Source: Fibrisoma limi BUZ 3 (GTDB lineage: Bacteria; Bacteroidota; Bacteroidia; Cytophagales; Spirosomataceae). Taken from it: a DNA stretch of 64,000 bases. Location: NCBI RefSeq assembly GCF_000296815.2, contig NZ_CAIT01000006.1:1928777-1992776 (forward strand). The letters are read 5' to 3'. Below the pieces are notes generated by a model. It made no database searches. It was not told the origin of the DNA and saw nothing but the letters and a program-made list of their open reading frames with translations. A program made the position numbers and the translations under genes. Each line of letters begins with the position of its first letter. Position 1 is the first letter of the stretch. Positions 9,211 to 16,172 of the stretch are shown here, piece by piece.

Positions 9211-10695
9211 TTACCTACGAACATACCCTACCCGAATGCCCCGATCTACATCAACATCGCCGGTTTCGGGCGGTACTTGCCCAAATAATACATCTTTGGA
9301 ACGAATTGGACCGTTGTTGTTTATTGCTTCAGCAAGAATCCCGGAGAAATAGGCAGTGGCATAAGAAGAACCCGGAGCCGGCGTGAAACCGGGAGCCACA
9401 AAACTGGTATCTCTCAGCACGAATTGCCCCCCCGAGTTAGCCACTACACCCACGTCAACAAAGCGCTTGGAAAAGTTTTCGGCCAGGAACAGGTCCTCTA
9501 CTGGTTGCACGGCCCCCCGGCTTCGTGTTTCTCTGGCATTCAAAAAGCTCGTCCGCCCGACGGTCGTGACAGTAATCACCTTTTCGCTGAAGTGGGGGCT
9601 GGTCGTATTGCCGGCTACACGTCTCTGGCTGTAACAAGCCGGGAAAAGCCAGGGCGTATGTTTCCCCCCCAGGGGCAACGTCTTTCCATTCTGGTCCTGC
9701 ACGTACTGGATAGCATTTCCCGCTGCGCAGACAACGAATATTCCTTTCTGGGTTAACCGTTCAATGAAATACTCCAGCAAACGAATTCGATTACCCGGAT
9801 TAGCACTGAACGACCAGCTTGCGTTAACGATGTTGACGCCAATGTTGCGAGCATATTCCAGGGCGCACAACACATCGAAGAATTCGCAGGTCCCAGCATC
9901 ATTGAATACCTTAATAGGTACCAAGGTGGCTTCGTCAAAAACAGAACGGATGATGGAGGCAATACGCGTACCGTGCCACTGTGGGTGCGTGTCGTCCGTA
10001 TCACTCGTGTTATTAATGAAATTCCAGCCGGTATCCGTATTCTGACACGTTTGCCCCTTAATTACGCTGCGCTTTGACGCCTTTAATCCAGAATCGATTA
10101 TGGCTATTTTAATCGGTAGCTTCTTTTGACTTGTCAGTTTTTCGGGCTTGGCCGAAATAGTAATTTCCGGAATTGTCTGCTCGGTTGAAACAGCGGGTCC
10201 AATACCGTAGGCATTCGGGTAGCCTTTTAATTTTCCCTGCGGATTACCGTCACCGGTGTGTAAATCACCGATCAGTTGTTGATTGGCATCAAAGATCTCC
10301 CACTTACCTACAGTATCAATCTCAACCAGTGGCGTATTCGCTTTTTCCTCCTGCAGCAAAGCTAATCCTACCGCATCCTGGCCTCCGCAGTAGCAGCGTT
10401 TAATGACGCGAACGTTAATGCTACCCCGTTGAGCCGCCCTAATCTGATACGTCTCGCCCACTTTTAGGTAGTTCGGATCTTCAAACCGGCTCAGCCTTTG
10501 CCCCTTCTTCATCACAAAACCTTCGCCTACTACTATGTACTCGTTCGGTACAAGCAGCCGTTGTTTGTCAATCGTGAAGCCTTTTGGGAATACCTGACTC
10601 TGCTGCTGTGGACTCAACACGTAAGGGATCAAGTCAGGAACGAGCAGATTGGACAACGGGTAGACTGTTTCCAGATCAGAAGGTGAGCGTTTCAT
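9211..10695 (-). CDS. Subtilisin-like serine protease (S8)
   Basis: S8 peptidase of 494 aa with its catalytic residues intact: Asp201 (KIAIIDSGL), His241 (HPQWHGTRIAS), oxyanion Asn327 (VCAAGNA) and Ser444 (PGSSYATAYFSG). The usual Pro after the Ser motif is replaced by Ala. About 190 residues precede the catalytic domain and match no prodomain I know; they include a strand-rich stretch (about 40-100) and a Cys pair (CYCGG, 101-103). No signal peptide is visible, so it should stay in the cytoplasm, unlike most bacterial subtilases. It lies between the anti-sigma-like gene (14 bp) and the CHAT gene (8 bp). A role in proteolytic control of the sigma factor, or as a target or activator of the CHAT protease, is inferred from gene order only. 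Confidence 0.9.
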   Translation of the reverse strand: MKRSPSDLETVYPLSNLLVPDLIPYVLSPQQQSQVFPKGFTIDKQRLLVPNEYIVVGEGFVMKKGQRLSRFEDPNYLKVGETYQIRAAQRGSINVRVIKRCYCGGQDAVGLALLQEEKANTPLVEIDTVGKWEIFDANQQLIGDLHTGDGNPQGKLKGYPNAYGIGPAVSTEQTIPEITISAKPEKLTSQKKLPIKIAIIDSGLKASKRSVIKGQTCQNTDTGWNFINNTSDTDDTHPQWHGTRIASIIRSVFDEATLVPIKVFNDAGTCEFFDVLCALEYARNIGVNIVNASWSFSANPGNRIRLLEYFIERLTQKGIFVVCAAGNAIQYVQDQNGKTLPLGGKHTPWLFPACYSQRRVAGNTTSPHFSEKVITVTTVGRTSFLNARETRSRGAVQPVEDLFLAENFSKRFVDVGVVANSGGQFVLRDTSFVAPGFTPAPGSSYATAYFSGILAEAINNNGPIRSKDVLFGQVPPETGDVDVDRGIRVGYVRR

Positions 10696-10709
10696 GGTGT
10701 ATACACGTG

Positions 10710-11498
10710 TTAGTGGATTGCTTTTGTCAACTCCTCAGCCTCCTGCTTACCGTCCAAGTTCTTATTAATCACCTCGTCAAGCAATTTTTCAGCCTGGCTT
10801 TTATCCATCGGTTGTCCGCGCTTCAGGTAAGCGAGGGCTTCGTAGAATAATCCGGGGTTTTTAATCAGATCCAGTTGGCTTAACCGGCGAAACTGAGTAA
10901 TCGCTTGGTCGTAGTTGCCCAGCCGGAGGGAAACAATGCCCGCGTATTTTAATGCCGTGTCGTTGTCAGGCTGTCGTTGGAGGATACCGTCGAATACCCT
11001 GCCGGCGTCGGCAAGTCGACCCGTATTGAAATACTCTACCCCGGTCTGCAGGCTATCGGCTTCGCCACTCATCGACGGCGACAGCGTTGTGAAGTTTGCC
11101 TCAATGTACTGATCGATCTGGGCGTTCAGCGCCGTATTTTCCGCTACCTCGGTTTGATCGCCCAGCCCCGTTGAGGAACGCACAAAGTACCAGCCCAGCC
11201 CCAACAACAAGACGATGCTGGCGGCTGCGGCAATCCAGCGGCCGGACGTACTGCCCCACAATGGTCGCACGGGGGTTTCTTCCACAAACGCGGTGTCGGG
11301 CAGTTGGTGCCGTAGCGCTTCAAATTCGGCCCGGCGCTGCTCACGGGCTTCCTGTTGCGCTACCTGCTTCGTCAGCAGGTAAAACGCCAGGGCGTCGGCC
11401 AGGGCCTGATCGCTCCGGAGCGCATCGTCAAACGCGGCTTTCTCCGTCGGCGACAGTTGGCCGTTTACGTAACTTTCAATTATTGCAAAATCATCCAT
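10710..11498 (-). CDS. Membrane anti-sigma-like protein with periplasmic TPR domain
   Basis: The 262-aa protein has three parts. The cytoplasmic N-terminus (about 1-85) opens with IIESYVNGQLSPTEKAAFDD, the pattern of Bacteroidota anti-sigma factors and zinc-finger-less anti-sigma domains. One transmembrane helix follows (about 88-106, IAAAASIVLLLGLGWYFV). The C-terminal part (about 145-255) contains TPR-like helical pairs (FNTGRLADAGRVFDGIL, ALKYAGIVSLRLGNYDQAI). The gene is 48 bp downstream of the sigma factor and 14 bp upstream of the S8 protease. Inferred role: it holds the sigma factor at the membrane and receives a signal through its periplasmic TPRs, possibly by contact with the TPR-CHAT protease. 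The anti-sigma assignment rests on topology and context, not on a diagnostic motif. Confidence 0.72.
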   Translation of the reverse strand: MDDFAIIESYVNGQLSPTEKAAFDDALRSDQALADALAFYLLTKQVAQQEAREQRRAEFEALRHQLPDTAFVEETPVRPLWGSTSGRWIAAAASIVLLLGLGWYFVRSSTGLGDQTEVAENTALNAQIDQYIEANFTTLSPSMSGEADSLQTGVEYFNTGRLADAGRVFDGILQRQPDNDTALKYAGIVSLRLGNYDQAITQFRRLSQLDLIKNPGLFYEALAYLKRGQPMDKSQAEKLLDEVINKNLDGKQEAEELTKAIH

Positions 11499-11546
11499 AC
11501 TCTTATCAATTAAACCGGTGGTCGATCACAAGCCAGGTTCTGACCG

Positions 11547-12140
11547 CTATTCAACTCCCTGGGTCCAGACCGCCCGCAGGCGCTCAAGGCATCTGAGCCG
11601 GCTGGTCTTTGCCACGGCTGCCGTGTTGTAGCCTATTTGCTGAGCAATCTCCTCGTCGGAGTACCCTTCGCCCCAGGCCATCAGCATGGTGTAGCACTTG
11701 TCGCCTAAGTCTTTCAGATGTCGCTGCAGGCGCTCCACACTCCCCTGTGCGATAAGTCTTTGCAGCGCCGACCGCGCTTCGTCGGGCAACTGGGTGAACG
11801 AATCGTCGAGCGACAGGGCATCATGAACACTACTCCGGTTAGTCGTCTTTTTACGAATTAAGTCAACACATTTATTCGTAAATATTTGATAGATATACGT
11901 TTTGAGTTCAGAACGACCTTCAAAGCGCCCAATGGTGACGTGTTCAATTACGGAAAGGACTGTATCGGAGTAGGCGCTGGCGGTGTCATCTTCGCTCAGC
12001 CGATGTTTGTGGGTGCCGGATCGAATCAGGTAGGCATACTTCTCGTAGAGCTTATTCTCAAAATGCCGTCGCTGCGAGCCTCCCGTCCGGATACCTGCAA
12101 TCAGGTCTCCATCGGAAGGATGTTTCGGAAATTTCCGCAT
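11547..12140 (-). CDS. Sigma-70 family (ECF-like) RNA polymerase sigma factor
   Basis: Alternative sigma factor of 197 aa. Region 2 lies at about 38-97 (AYSDTVLSVIEHV, then KTYIYQIFTNKCVDLIRKK, the -10-binding part) and region 4 at about 140-192 (YSDEEIAQQIGYNTAAVAKT as helix-turn-helix). Regions 1 and 3 are absent, as in ECF factors. The linker is long and Ser/Asp-rich. It is the first gene of the four-gene minus-strand operon with the anti-sigma-like protein, S8 protease and CHAT protease. ECF factors usually activate their own operon, but I could not identify a specific -35/-10 pair in the 95-bp spacer upstream. The orphan histidine kinase gene ends 95 bp upstream on the same strand. Confidence 0.88.
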   Translation of the reverse strand: MRKFPKHPSDGDLIAGIRTGGSQRRHFENKLYEKYAYLIRSGTHKHRLSEDDTASAYSDTVLSVIEHVTIGRFEGRSELKTYIYQIFTNKCVDLIRKKTTNRSSVHDALSLDDSFTQLPDEARSALQRLIAQGSVERLQRHLKDLGDKCYTMLMAWGEGYSDEEIAQQIGYNTAAVAKTSRLRCLERLRAVWTQGVE

Positions 12141-12235
12141 AGAGGAAGGGGTTGGACATCGGTAAGGTACTGAAATTTAGCCAATAGTCGAGTATGAACA
12201 GTTTCCGGCCTGGCCATAAGCCAAAACACCGGCAA

Positions 12236-13606
12236 CTACCAGACCTCCAGTTCTTCGACCGACAGCGGGCAGCGAAACGACACGATAGTACCGGCGCCCG
12301 GCGCTGACTCCACCGTAAGTTGTCCGTTCAGGTCAGCGGCACGTTGCTGCAGGCTCCGGAGACCATTACCATAGCGGGGCGCATCCGGGCCGGGCGTAAA
12401 CCCGTCGCCATCGTCGCGAACGGTTAGCCACAGTACACGGTCTTCAACGCCAACCGTTACGTATACGTTAGGAGCGTGTGCGTGGCGAATGACATTGTGC
12501 AGCATTTCTTTTACCATCAGGAACAGGTCGCGCCGACCATCCGGTGGCAGTACCCACGCCGGATCGTTGGCAGGGAGGGTCAGGTGGAGTTGCGTGGGCT
12601 GGTGTTCAAACAGGCCAAGTGCCGTTTCGCGCAGCCGGAACGTAAAACTTTCCAGCGACGTCTGGGTCGAATTCAGGCTCCAGACAATCTCCCGCATAGA
12701 CGCCACCACCCGTTTGGCCGTTTGCCCGATCTGTTTCAGGGTGGCCTTCGCCTGGTCGGGCTGCTGGTCTACCTGACGAGCCGCAACCTGGCTGAGCAGG
12801 TTGATACTGCTCAGGTCGGACCCGACATCGTCGTGAATATCGCGGGCAATATCGTCGCGAATCCGTTGCAGTTTCTCCTGCTTGCGTTCATTCTCGCGGA
12901 GCTGTTCGATAAGCTCTTCCTGATAGCGGATTTTTTCAAGTTCATTCTCCCGATTCCGCAGCGACATCCCGAGCGTAAAGCACAACACTTCGCCCACCAC
13001 GCCCAGTTGCAGGGGAGTGACAGGGAACGTAAGGGCGTTATTGCCCTGCAACAGCCACGACTCGGGCAGGTAATTCATGAACAGTGCAATGATGGAGCCG
13101 ATCAGCAGCCACAGGGTACCGGCAATGAAATACGATACGACGGGCTTACGCAGCCGGAAGATCTGCGGGACAATGTATAAGGCGATGGCGCAAATAAGCA
13201 GTCGGTTTGCCATGTACACTGTACTGCGAACATTGGCCGATACATCGACCAGCCAGAGCAGTGTATCGAGAAGTAATGCCCCGGCAAACACACCGATCAG
13301 GCTGCGCATGAGCCAATACGTCCGGGGGGCCTGTTCGCTCAAGTCAATGAGCAGAATGGCAAAGCGAATGTACAGAATATAGGCAATTGATTCGGCCAGG
13401 GTCTCGGGGTAATAGGCCCCGGGCTGATAATCGGGCAGCGCATAACCAATATCGCTCAGCCGAAAGTCGAGGACCATGCAGGCAATATACAGGGCATACT
13501 GCCAATAAATGGGTTTCTGCTGCTGAAAATAACTCAGCAGCGAATAAAGCGCCATCATGATGAGCATACCATCAATCATCAGGCGCGTATCAGCGGATGT
13601 GGGCAT
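12236..13606 (-). CDS. Sensor histidine kinase, LytS/NarL-type (HisKA_3)
   Basis: The 456-aa kinase has about seven transmembrane segments in its first 215 residues, a short coiled coil (about 217-250) and a HisKA_3 dimerisation domain whose phospho-acceptor is H258 (DIARDIHDDVGSDLSSI). A HATPase domain follows, with an N-box-like HNVIRHA, a G1 box VRDDGDGF and a G2 box YGNGLRSLQQRA. It should phosphorylate a LuxR-type response regulator, but no such gene lies on either side, so it is an orphan within this window. The gene downstream on the same strand is the sigma factor of the protease operon, 95 bp away; functional coupling is possible but unproven. The start at 13606 gives a short N-terminus before the first helix. 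Confidence 0.9.
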   Translation of the reverse strand: MPTSADTRLMIDGMLIMMALYSLLSYFQQQKPIYWQYALYIACMVLDFRLSDIGYALPDYQPGAYYPETLAESIAYILYIRFAILLIDLSEQAPRTYWLMRSLIGVFAGALLLDTLLWLVDVSANVRSTVYMANRLLICAIALYIVPQIFRLRKPVVSYFIAGTLWLLIGSIIALFMNYLPESWLLQGNNALTFPVTPLQLGVVGEVLCFTLGMSLRNRENELEKIRYQEELIEQLRENERKQEKLQRIRDDIARDIHDDVGSDLSSINLLSQVAARQVDQQPDQAKATLKQIGQTAKRVVASMREIVWSLNSTQTSLESFTFRLRETALGLFEHQPTQLHLTLPANDPAWVLPPDGRRDLFLMVKEMLHNVIRHAHAPNVYVTVGVEDRVLWLTVRDDGDGFTPGPDAPRYGNGLRSLQQRAADLNGQLTVESAPGAGTIVSFRCPLSVEELEVW

Positions 13607-13923
13607 ACGGATAAAGCATCAGCTCAGTTGACTATCGGCTTTTCAGGATCAAAAACCGGCTACAACTGCATTTTCCTACGTACTATTCCGGTTTGCTATA
13701 AGTAAAAATACGCATTTCACTTACCGTTGCATCGGCTACCCCCTATTTTTTTGCAGATTTGTCAGTGCCAACTGGATTAAATCGCTTCTGATGTATTCTG
13801 GTTATCAGTGTGTACACAAACAACAGCGCTTTTCGATTCTATTTACGCCATATTCCAACTTAATTACGCCTTCCCTTTTTAACCTCATCTGTCACGCACC
13901 GACTGGTCGGTGCGTGACCTTTT
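13607..13923. other. 317-bp intergenic region upstream of the histidine kinase
   Basis: No coding potential is evident. The right end holds a strong hairpin with a T-run oriented for the plus strand (listed separately), although no plus-strand gene lies upstream for 7 kb. The left part must hold the histidine kinase promoter, but I found no clear TAnnTTTG on the minus strand. Confidence 0.4.
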
Positions 13924-13926
13924 TTA
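13892..13926 (+). terminator. Rho-independent terminator-like hairpin without a plus-strand gene
   Basis: Two 13-nt arms (GTCACGCACCGAC and its exact complement) flank a 2-nt loop and are followed by CTTTTTT on the plus strand. On the minus strand the hairpin follows the rluE-type stop codon but is not followed by a U-run. As drawn it would stop plus-strand transcription, yet the nearest plus-strand gene upstream ends at 6436. Confidence 0.6.
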
Positions 13927-14505
13927 CCTGAGTCGCAATCCAGCCATCACCTGCGATTTGGTCAGCGGGCGTACATCCCCCGGCTGCATACCTTCGGCAG
14001 TTAACCCTTCAATTGCCCAGCGGACCAGCCGGAGGGTGGGAAAGCCAACGGCCGCTGTCATTTTACGTACCTGCCGATTTTTCCCTTCATGCAGGGTAAT
14101 AGCCACCCAGGACGTTGGAATAGTAGCCCGGTACCGGATTGGTGGGTTCCGGTCCGGTAATGTCGGCTCGGGAATCAAACGAGCGTCGGCCGGGAGCGTA
14201 GGATACGGTCTGCCATCTACCGAGATCGTCACCCCGTCCGAGAGTTGCTGCAACGCTTCGTCCGTAATCTGGCCGTCCACCTGAACGTAGTACGTCCGGT
14301 TATGCCGAAACTTTGGGTTAAGGAGCCGGTGGTTGAGCGCCTTGTCGCTCGTGAGCAGCAATAATCCCTCACTGTCGGCATCGAGCCGCCCTACGGGATA
14401 CACATCCCGGGCAAAGTCAAACGCCAGATCAGCCAGAGTCGGCTTGTCGCCCTCCCGGCTGAACTGCGACAGCATCAGGTATGGTTTGTAAATGAGATAA
14501 TACAC
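13924..14505 (-). CDS. rluE: 23S rRNA pseudouridine synthase, RluE/RsuA family
   Basis: The 193-aa enzyme would convert a uridine of rRNA to pseudouridine. It opens with the family signature YLIYKPYLMLSQFSREG. The catalytic motif is VGRLDADSEGLLLLTSD (about 37-53), whose first Asp is the nucleophile. The C-terminal GKNRQVRKMTAAVGFPTLRL is typical of the RsuA/RluB/E/F branch. There is no S4 domain, and the length fits RluE best. The start is GTG at 14503-14505: no upstream ATG is in frame and Met11 would cut into the fold. An inverted octamer repeat (from 14519) sits directly upstream and may have replaced the original leader. The gene follows exonuclease III on the same strand. Confidence 0.85.
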   Translation of the reverse strand: MYYLIYKPYLMLSQFSREGDKPTLADLAFDFARDVYPVGRLDADSEGLLLLTSDKALNHRLLNPKFRHNRTYYVQVDGQITDEALQQLSDGVTISVDGRPYPTLPADARLIPEPTLPDRNPPIRYRATIPTSWVAITLHEGKNRQVRKMTAAVGFPTLRLVRWAIEGLTAEGMQPGDVRPLTKSQVMAGLRLR

Positions 14506-14518
14506 GGTGTCAACAAGG

Positions 14519-14651
14519 GAAAGAGCGAAAGAGTGAAAGAGCGAAATCGGACCGCAGCCGCGGAGGGTAGCCGTAGCGTGGTGAAAGAGTGAAAGGAGGC
14601 TCGCTGTTCACGCGCTCATTCGCTCTTTCACTCTTTCACTCTTTCGCTCAT
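14519..14651. repeat. Inverted arrays of an 8-nt repeat (GAAAGAGY)
   Basis: The left arm (about 14519-14546) consists of tandem GAAAGAGC/GAAAGAGT units. The right arm (about 14617-14651) carries the complementary units. The middle has a GC-rich segment (CCGCAGCCGCGGAGGG) and another two units (14583-14594). The right arm supplies the last codons and stop of the exonuclease III gene; the left arm ends about 14 nt before the rluE start. It looks like an inserted palindromic element or simple-repeat expansion. Confidence 0.75.
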
Positions 14652-15404
14652 TGACAAATACACCGGACAATGATCGGCGTGCACGGCATCAGGTAATTGC
14701 CGACAGTCTTCCACTTGGTCGCGGAGATTATCGGTAACGGAAACATAATCGATGCGCCAGCCTTTGTTATTCGTCCGGGCACCGGCTCGGTAGCTCCACC
14801 AACTGTACGCAACCTCGTCGGGGTGTTTGTAGCGGAACGCATCAGTCATGCCGCTGCCGAACCACTTATTCATCCAGGCCCGTTCTTCGGGCAGAAAGCC
14901 GGTCGTATTCTTGTTGCGGATAGGGTCGTGGATGTCGATGGCGTTGTGCGCGATGTTATAATCACCGACCACAATGAGTTTCGGCCGCTCCTGCCGCAGT
15001 CGTTGTACGTAGTTGTAGAAATCATCCAGAAACTCCATTTTAACGCCCTGCCGGACCTCGCCGGTTGTGCCAGAGGGAAAGTAGCAGTTCAGCAGCGTCA
15101 GGTCGCCGAAATCAGTACGTAGGATTCGCCCTTCGCAGTCGTAGGCCGGTATGCCGCAGCCAAGGATTACGTTATCAGGGGCAATACGGGAGAACGTAGC
15201 AACGCCGGAGTAGCCTTTTTTCTCGGCCGCATGCCAGTGGTAACGATACCCCAGGGATTCGAATATGGAGAGGTCGACCACATCGGCCGTGGCTTTTACT
15301 TCCTGAAAGCACAGGATGTCAAAATTATGTTGCGTCAGCCAGTCGGCAAGGCCGTTGCGCAGAGCCGCCCGGATGCCGTTGATGTTGTAGGAAATGAGTT
15401 GCAT
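14628..15404 (-). CDS. xth: Exodeoxyribonuclease III / AP endonuclease
   Basis: DNA repair enzyme of 258 aa that cleaves at abasic sites and degrades 3' ends. It starts MQLISYNINGIRAALRNGL and has the metal-binding Glu (FQEVKA, residue about 35), the GYSGVATFSR loop, the GDYNIAHNAIDIHDP motif (about 147-161), GWRIDYV (about 217-223) and the C-terminal catalytic HADHCPVYL. The gene is complete, but the last six residues (SERVKE) are encoded by the inverted octamer repeat, so the natural C-terminus was probably replaced after VYLSM. Catalytic residues lie before that point, so activity is expected. It is followed by the rluE-type gene and preceded, with 9 bp between, by the nucleotidyltransferase gene. 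Confidence 0.93.
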   Translation of the reverse strand: MQLISYNINGIRAALRNGLADWLTQHNFDILCFQEVKATADVVDLSIFESLGYRYHWHAAEKKGYSGVATFSRIAPDNVILGCGIPAYDCEGRILRTDFGDLTLLNCYFPSGTTGEVRQGVKMEFLDDFYNYVQRLRQERPKLIVVGDYNIAHNAIDIHDPIRNKNTTGFLPEERAWMNKWFGSGMTDAFRYKHPDEVAYSWWSYRAGARTNNKGWRIDYVSVTDNLRDQVEDCRQLPDAVHADHCPVYLSMSERVKE

Positions 15405-15413
15405 TATAGGTTT

Positions 15414-15902
15414 TTACTGCTCAGATTCGCCGAACTGTTTTTGCTGAGCGATGAATTCGTCAATCATTATAATATCCCGTAAGTCCTGCATTCGATGAGC
15501 CACTACCTTCTGCTCACGTAAGTCATTAAGATGCAGAAAATAAATCGTGTGACCATGATCGTTTTGAAATGATCGCGAACGGGCATACGATTCATTAAAA
15601 TCGAACTTACGATGGACATAGGTCAGGATATCGATATAATTATTCAATCCAAACACTTGGGGTTCCGTAAAATCAAGCTGTCTTACTACCTCAATTTCTG
15701 ATTCATCGTAACCCATACCGATGAGTGTTTCAATGAATCGCCCGCCGTTCTCCTGGGTTGGCTCTAACCAGATATCGACATCCTCCGTGTTTCGCGACAA
15801 CCCATTCAGATACATAGCAAAGCCGCCAATCACAAGATATTTAAGCTGAGTCCTTTGAGCGTTTTCGGCAAACAATCTAAACTCTTCGTTCTCTAAATCC
15901 AT
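15414..15902 (-). CDS. Nucleotidyltransferase-fold protein (AbiEii/MNT-like)
   Basis: The 162-aa protein has the nucleotidyltransferase core motif at about 25-48: IGGFAMYLNGLSRNTEDVDIWL, that is GG..A....G..R.T.D.D with the two metal-binding Asp. A third acidic residue may be in NNYIDILTY (about 90). The C-terminal helices (REQKVVAHRMQDLRDI) resemble the helical tail of DUF6036/AbiEii-like proteins. Such proteins are often one half of a toxin-antitoxin or abortive-infection pair. Its start overlaps the end of an upstream small gene by 10 bp, so the two are translationally coupled. The partner is not a recognisable HEPN or AbiEi protein, so a toxin-antitoxin role remains a guess. Confidence 0.75.
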   Translation of the reverse strand: MDLENEEFRLFAENAQRTQLKYLVIGGFAMYLNGLSRNTEDVDIWLEPTQENGGRFIETLIGMGYDESEIEVVRQLDFTEPQVFGLNNYIDILTYVHRKFDFNESYARSRSFQNDHGHTIYFLHLNDLREQKVVAHRMQDLRDIIMIDEFIAQQKQFGESEQ

Positions 15903-16084
15903 GAAGGCTTACTAATAGTTATGCGCTTGACAATACTAGGTCGGCCTTTTAATGCCCATAGGCGTGCTTGCATTCTAAAGAAACCTGCATATCGTTCCTT
16001 GGGCGTTTCAGCAGCGCCTTTCTCTACCTGCCGCTTATGCGGTTCGTTGAGGTCATTGTACAATGTAATGCGCTTTCTTTCCAT
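15893..16084 (-). CDS. Small basic protein coupled to the nucleotidyltransferase
   Basis: A 63-aa protein starting at ATG 16082-16084 (MERKRITLYNDLNE); an upstream Met in the same frame adds 10 unlikely residues. It is strongly basic, with helices around HKRQVEKGAAETPKERYAGF and FRMQARLWALKG. I do not recognise a family. The 3' end overlaps the nucleotidyltransferase start by 10 bp, the usual arrangement for a paired module in which the small protein is made first. The basic helices could bind nucleic acid or the partner enzyme; this is inference. The nucleoside symporter terminator lies just upstream. Confidence 0.6.
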   Translation of the reverse strand: MERKRITLYNDLNEPHKRQVEKGAAETPKERYAGFFRMQARLWALKGRPSIVKRITISKPSWI

Positions 16085-16120
16085 ACCTATTGTCAAATAA
16101 TGCAAATTTCTCAAGAATGC

Positions 16121-16150
16121 AAAAGGTCACAGATTGCTCTATGACCTTTT
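16121..16150 (-). terminator. Terminator of the nucleoside symporter gene
   Basis: Nine-base arms AAAAGGTCA / TGACCTTTT separated by 12 nt. Read on the minus strand the hairpin ends in TTTT and lies 23 bp past the stop of the nucleoside symporter gene. Confidence 0.65.
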
Positions 16151-16172
16151 TAGGCAATTAAAACAGCGCTTT

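Noticed and set aside
6428-12140. Type III-E CRISPR (Craspase) locus
   Set aside because: There is a TPR-CHAT protein and a sigma factor, but no gRAMP/Cas7-11, no Csx30 and no repeat-spacer array in the window.
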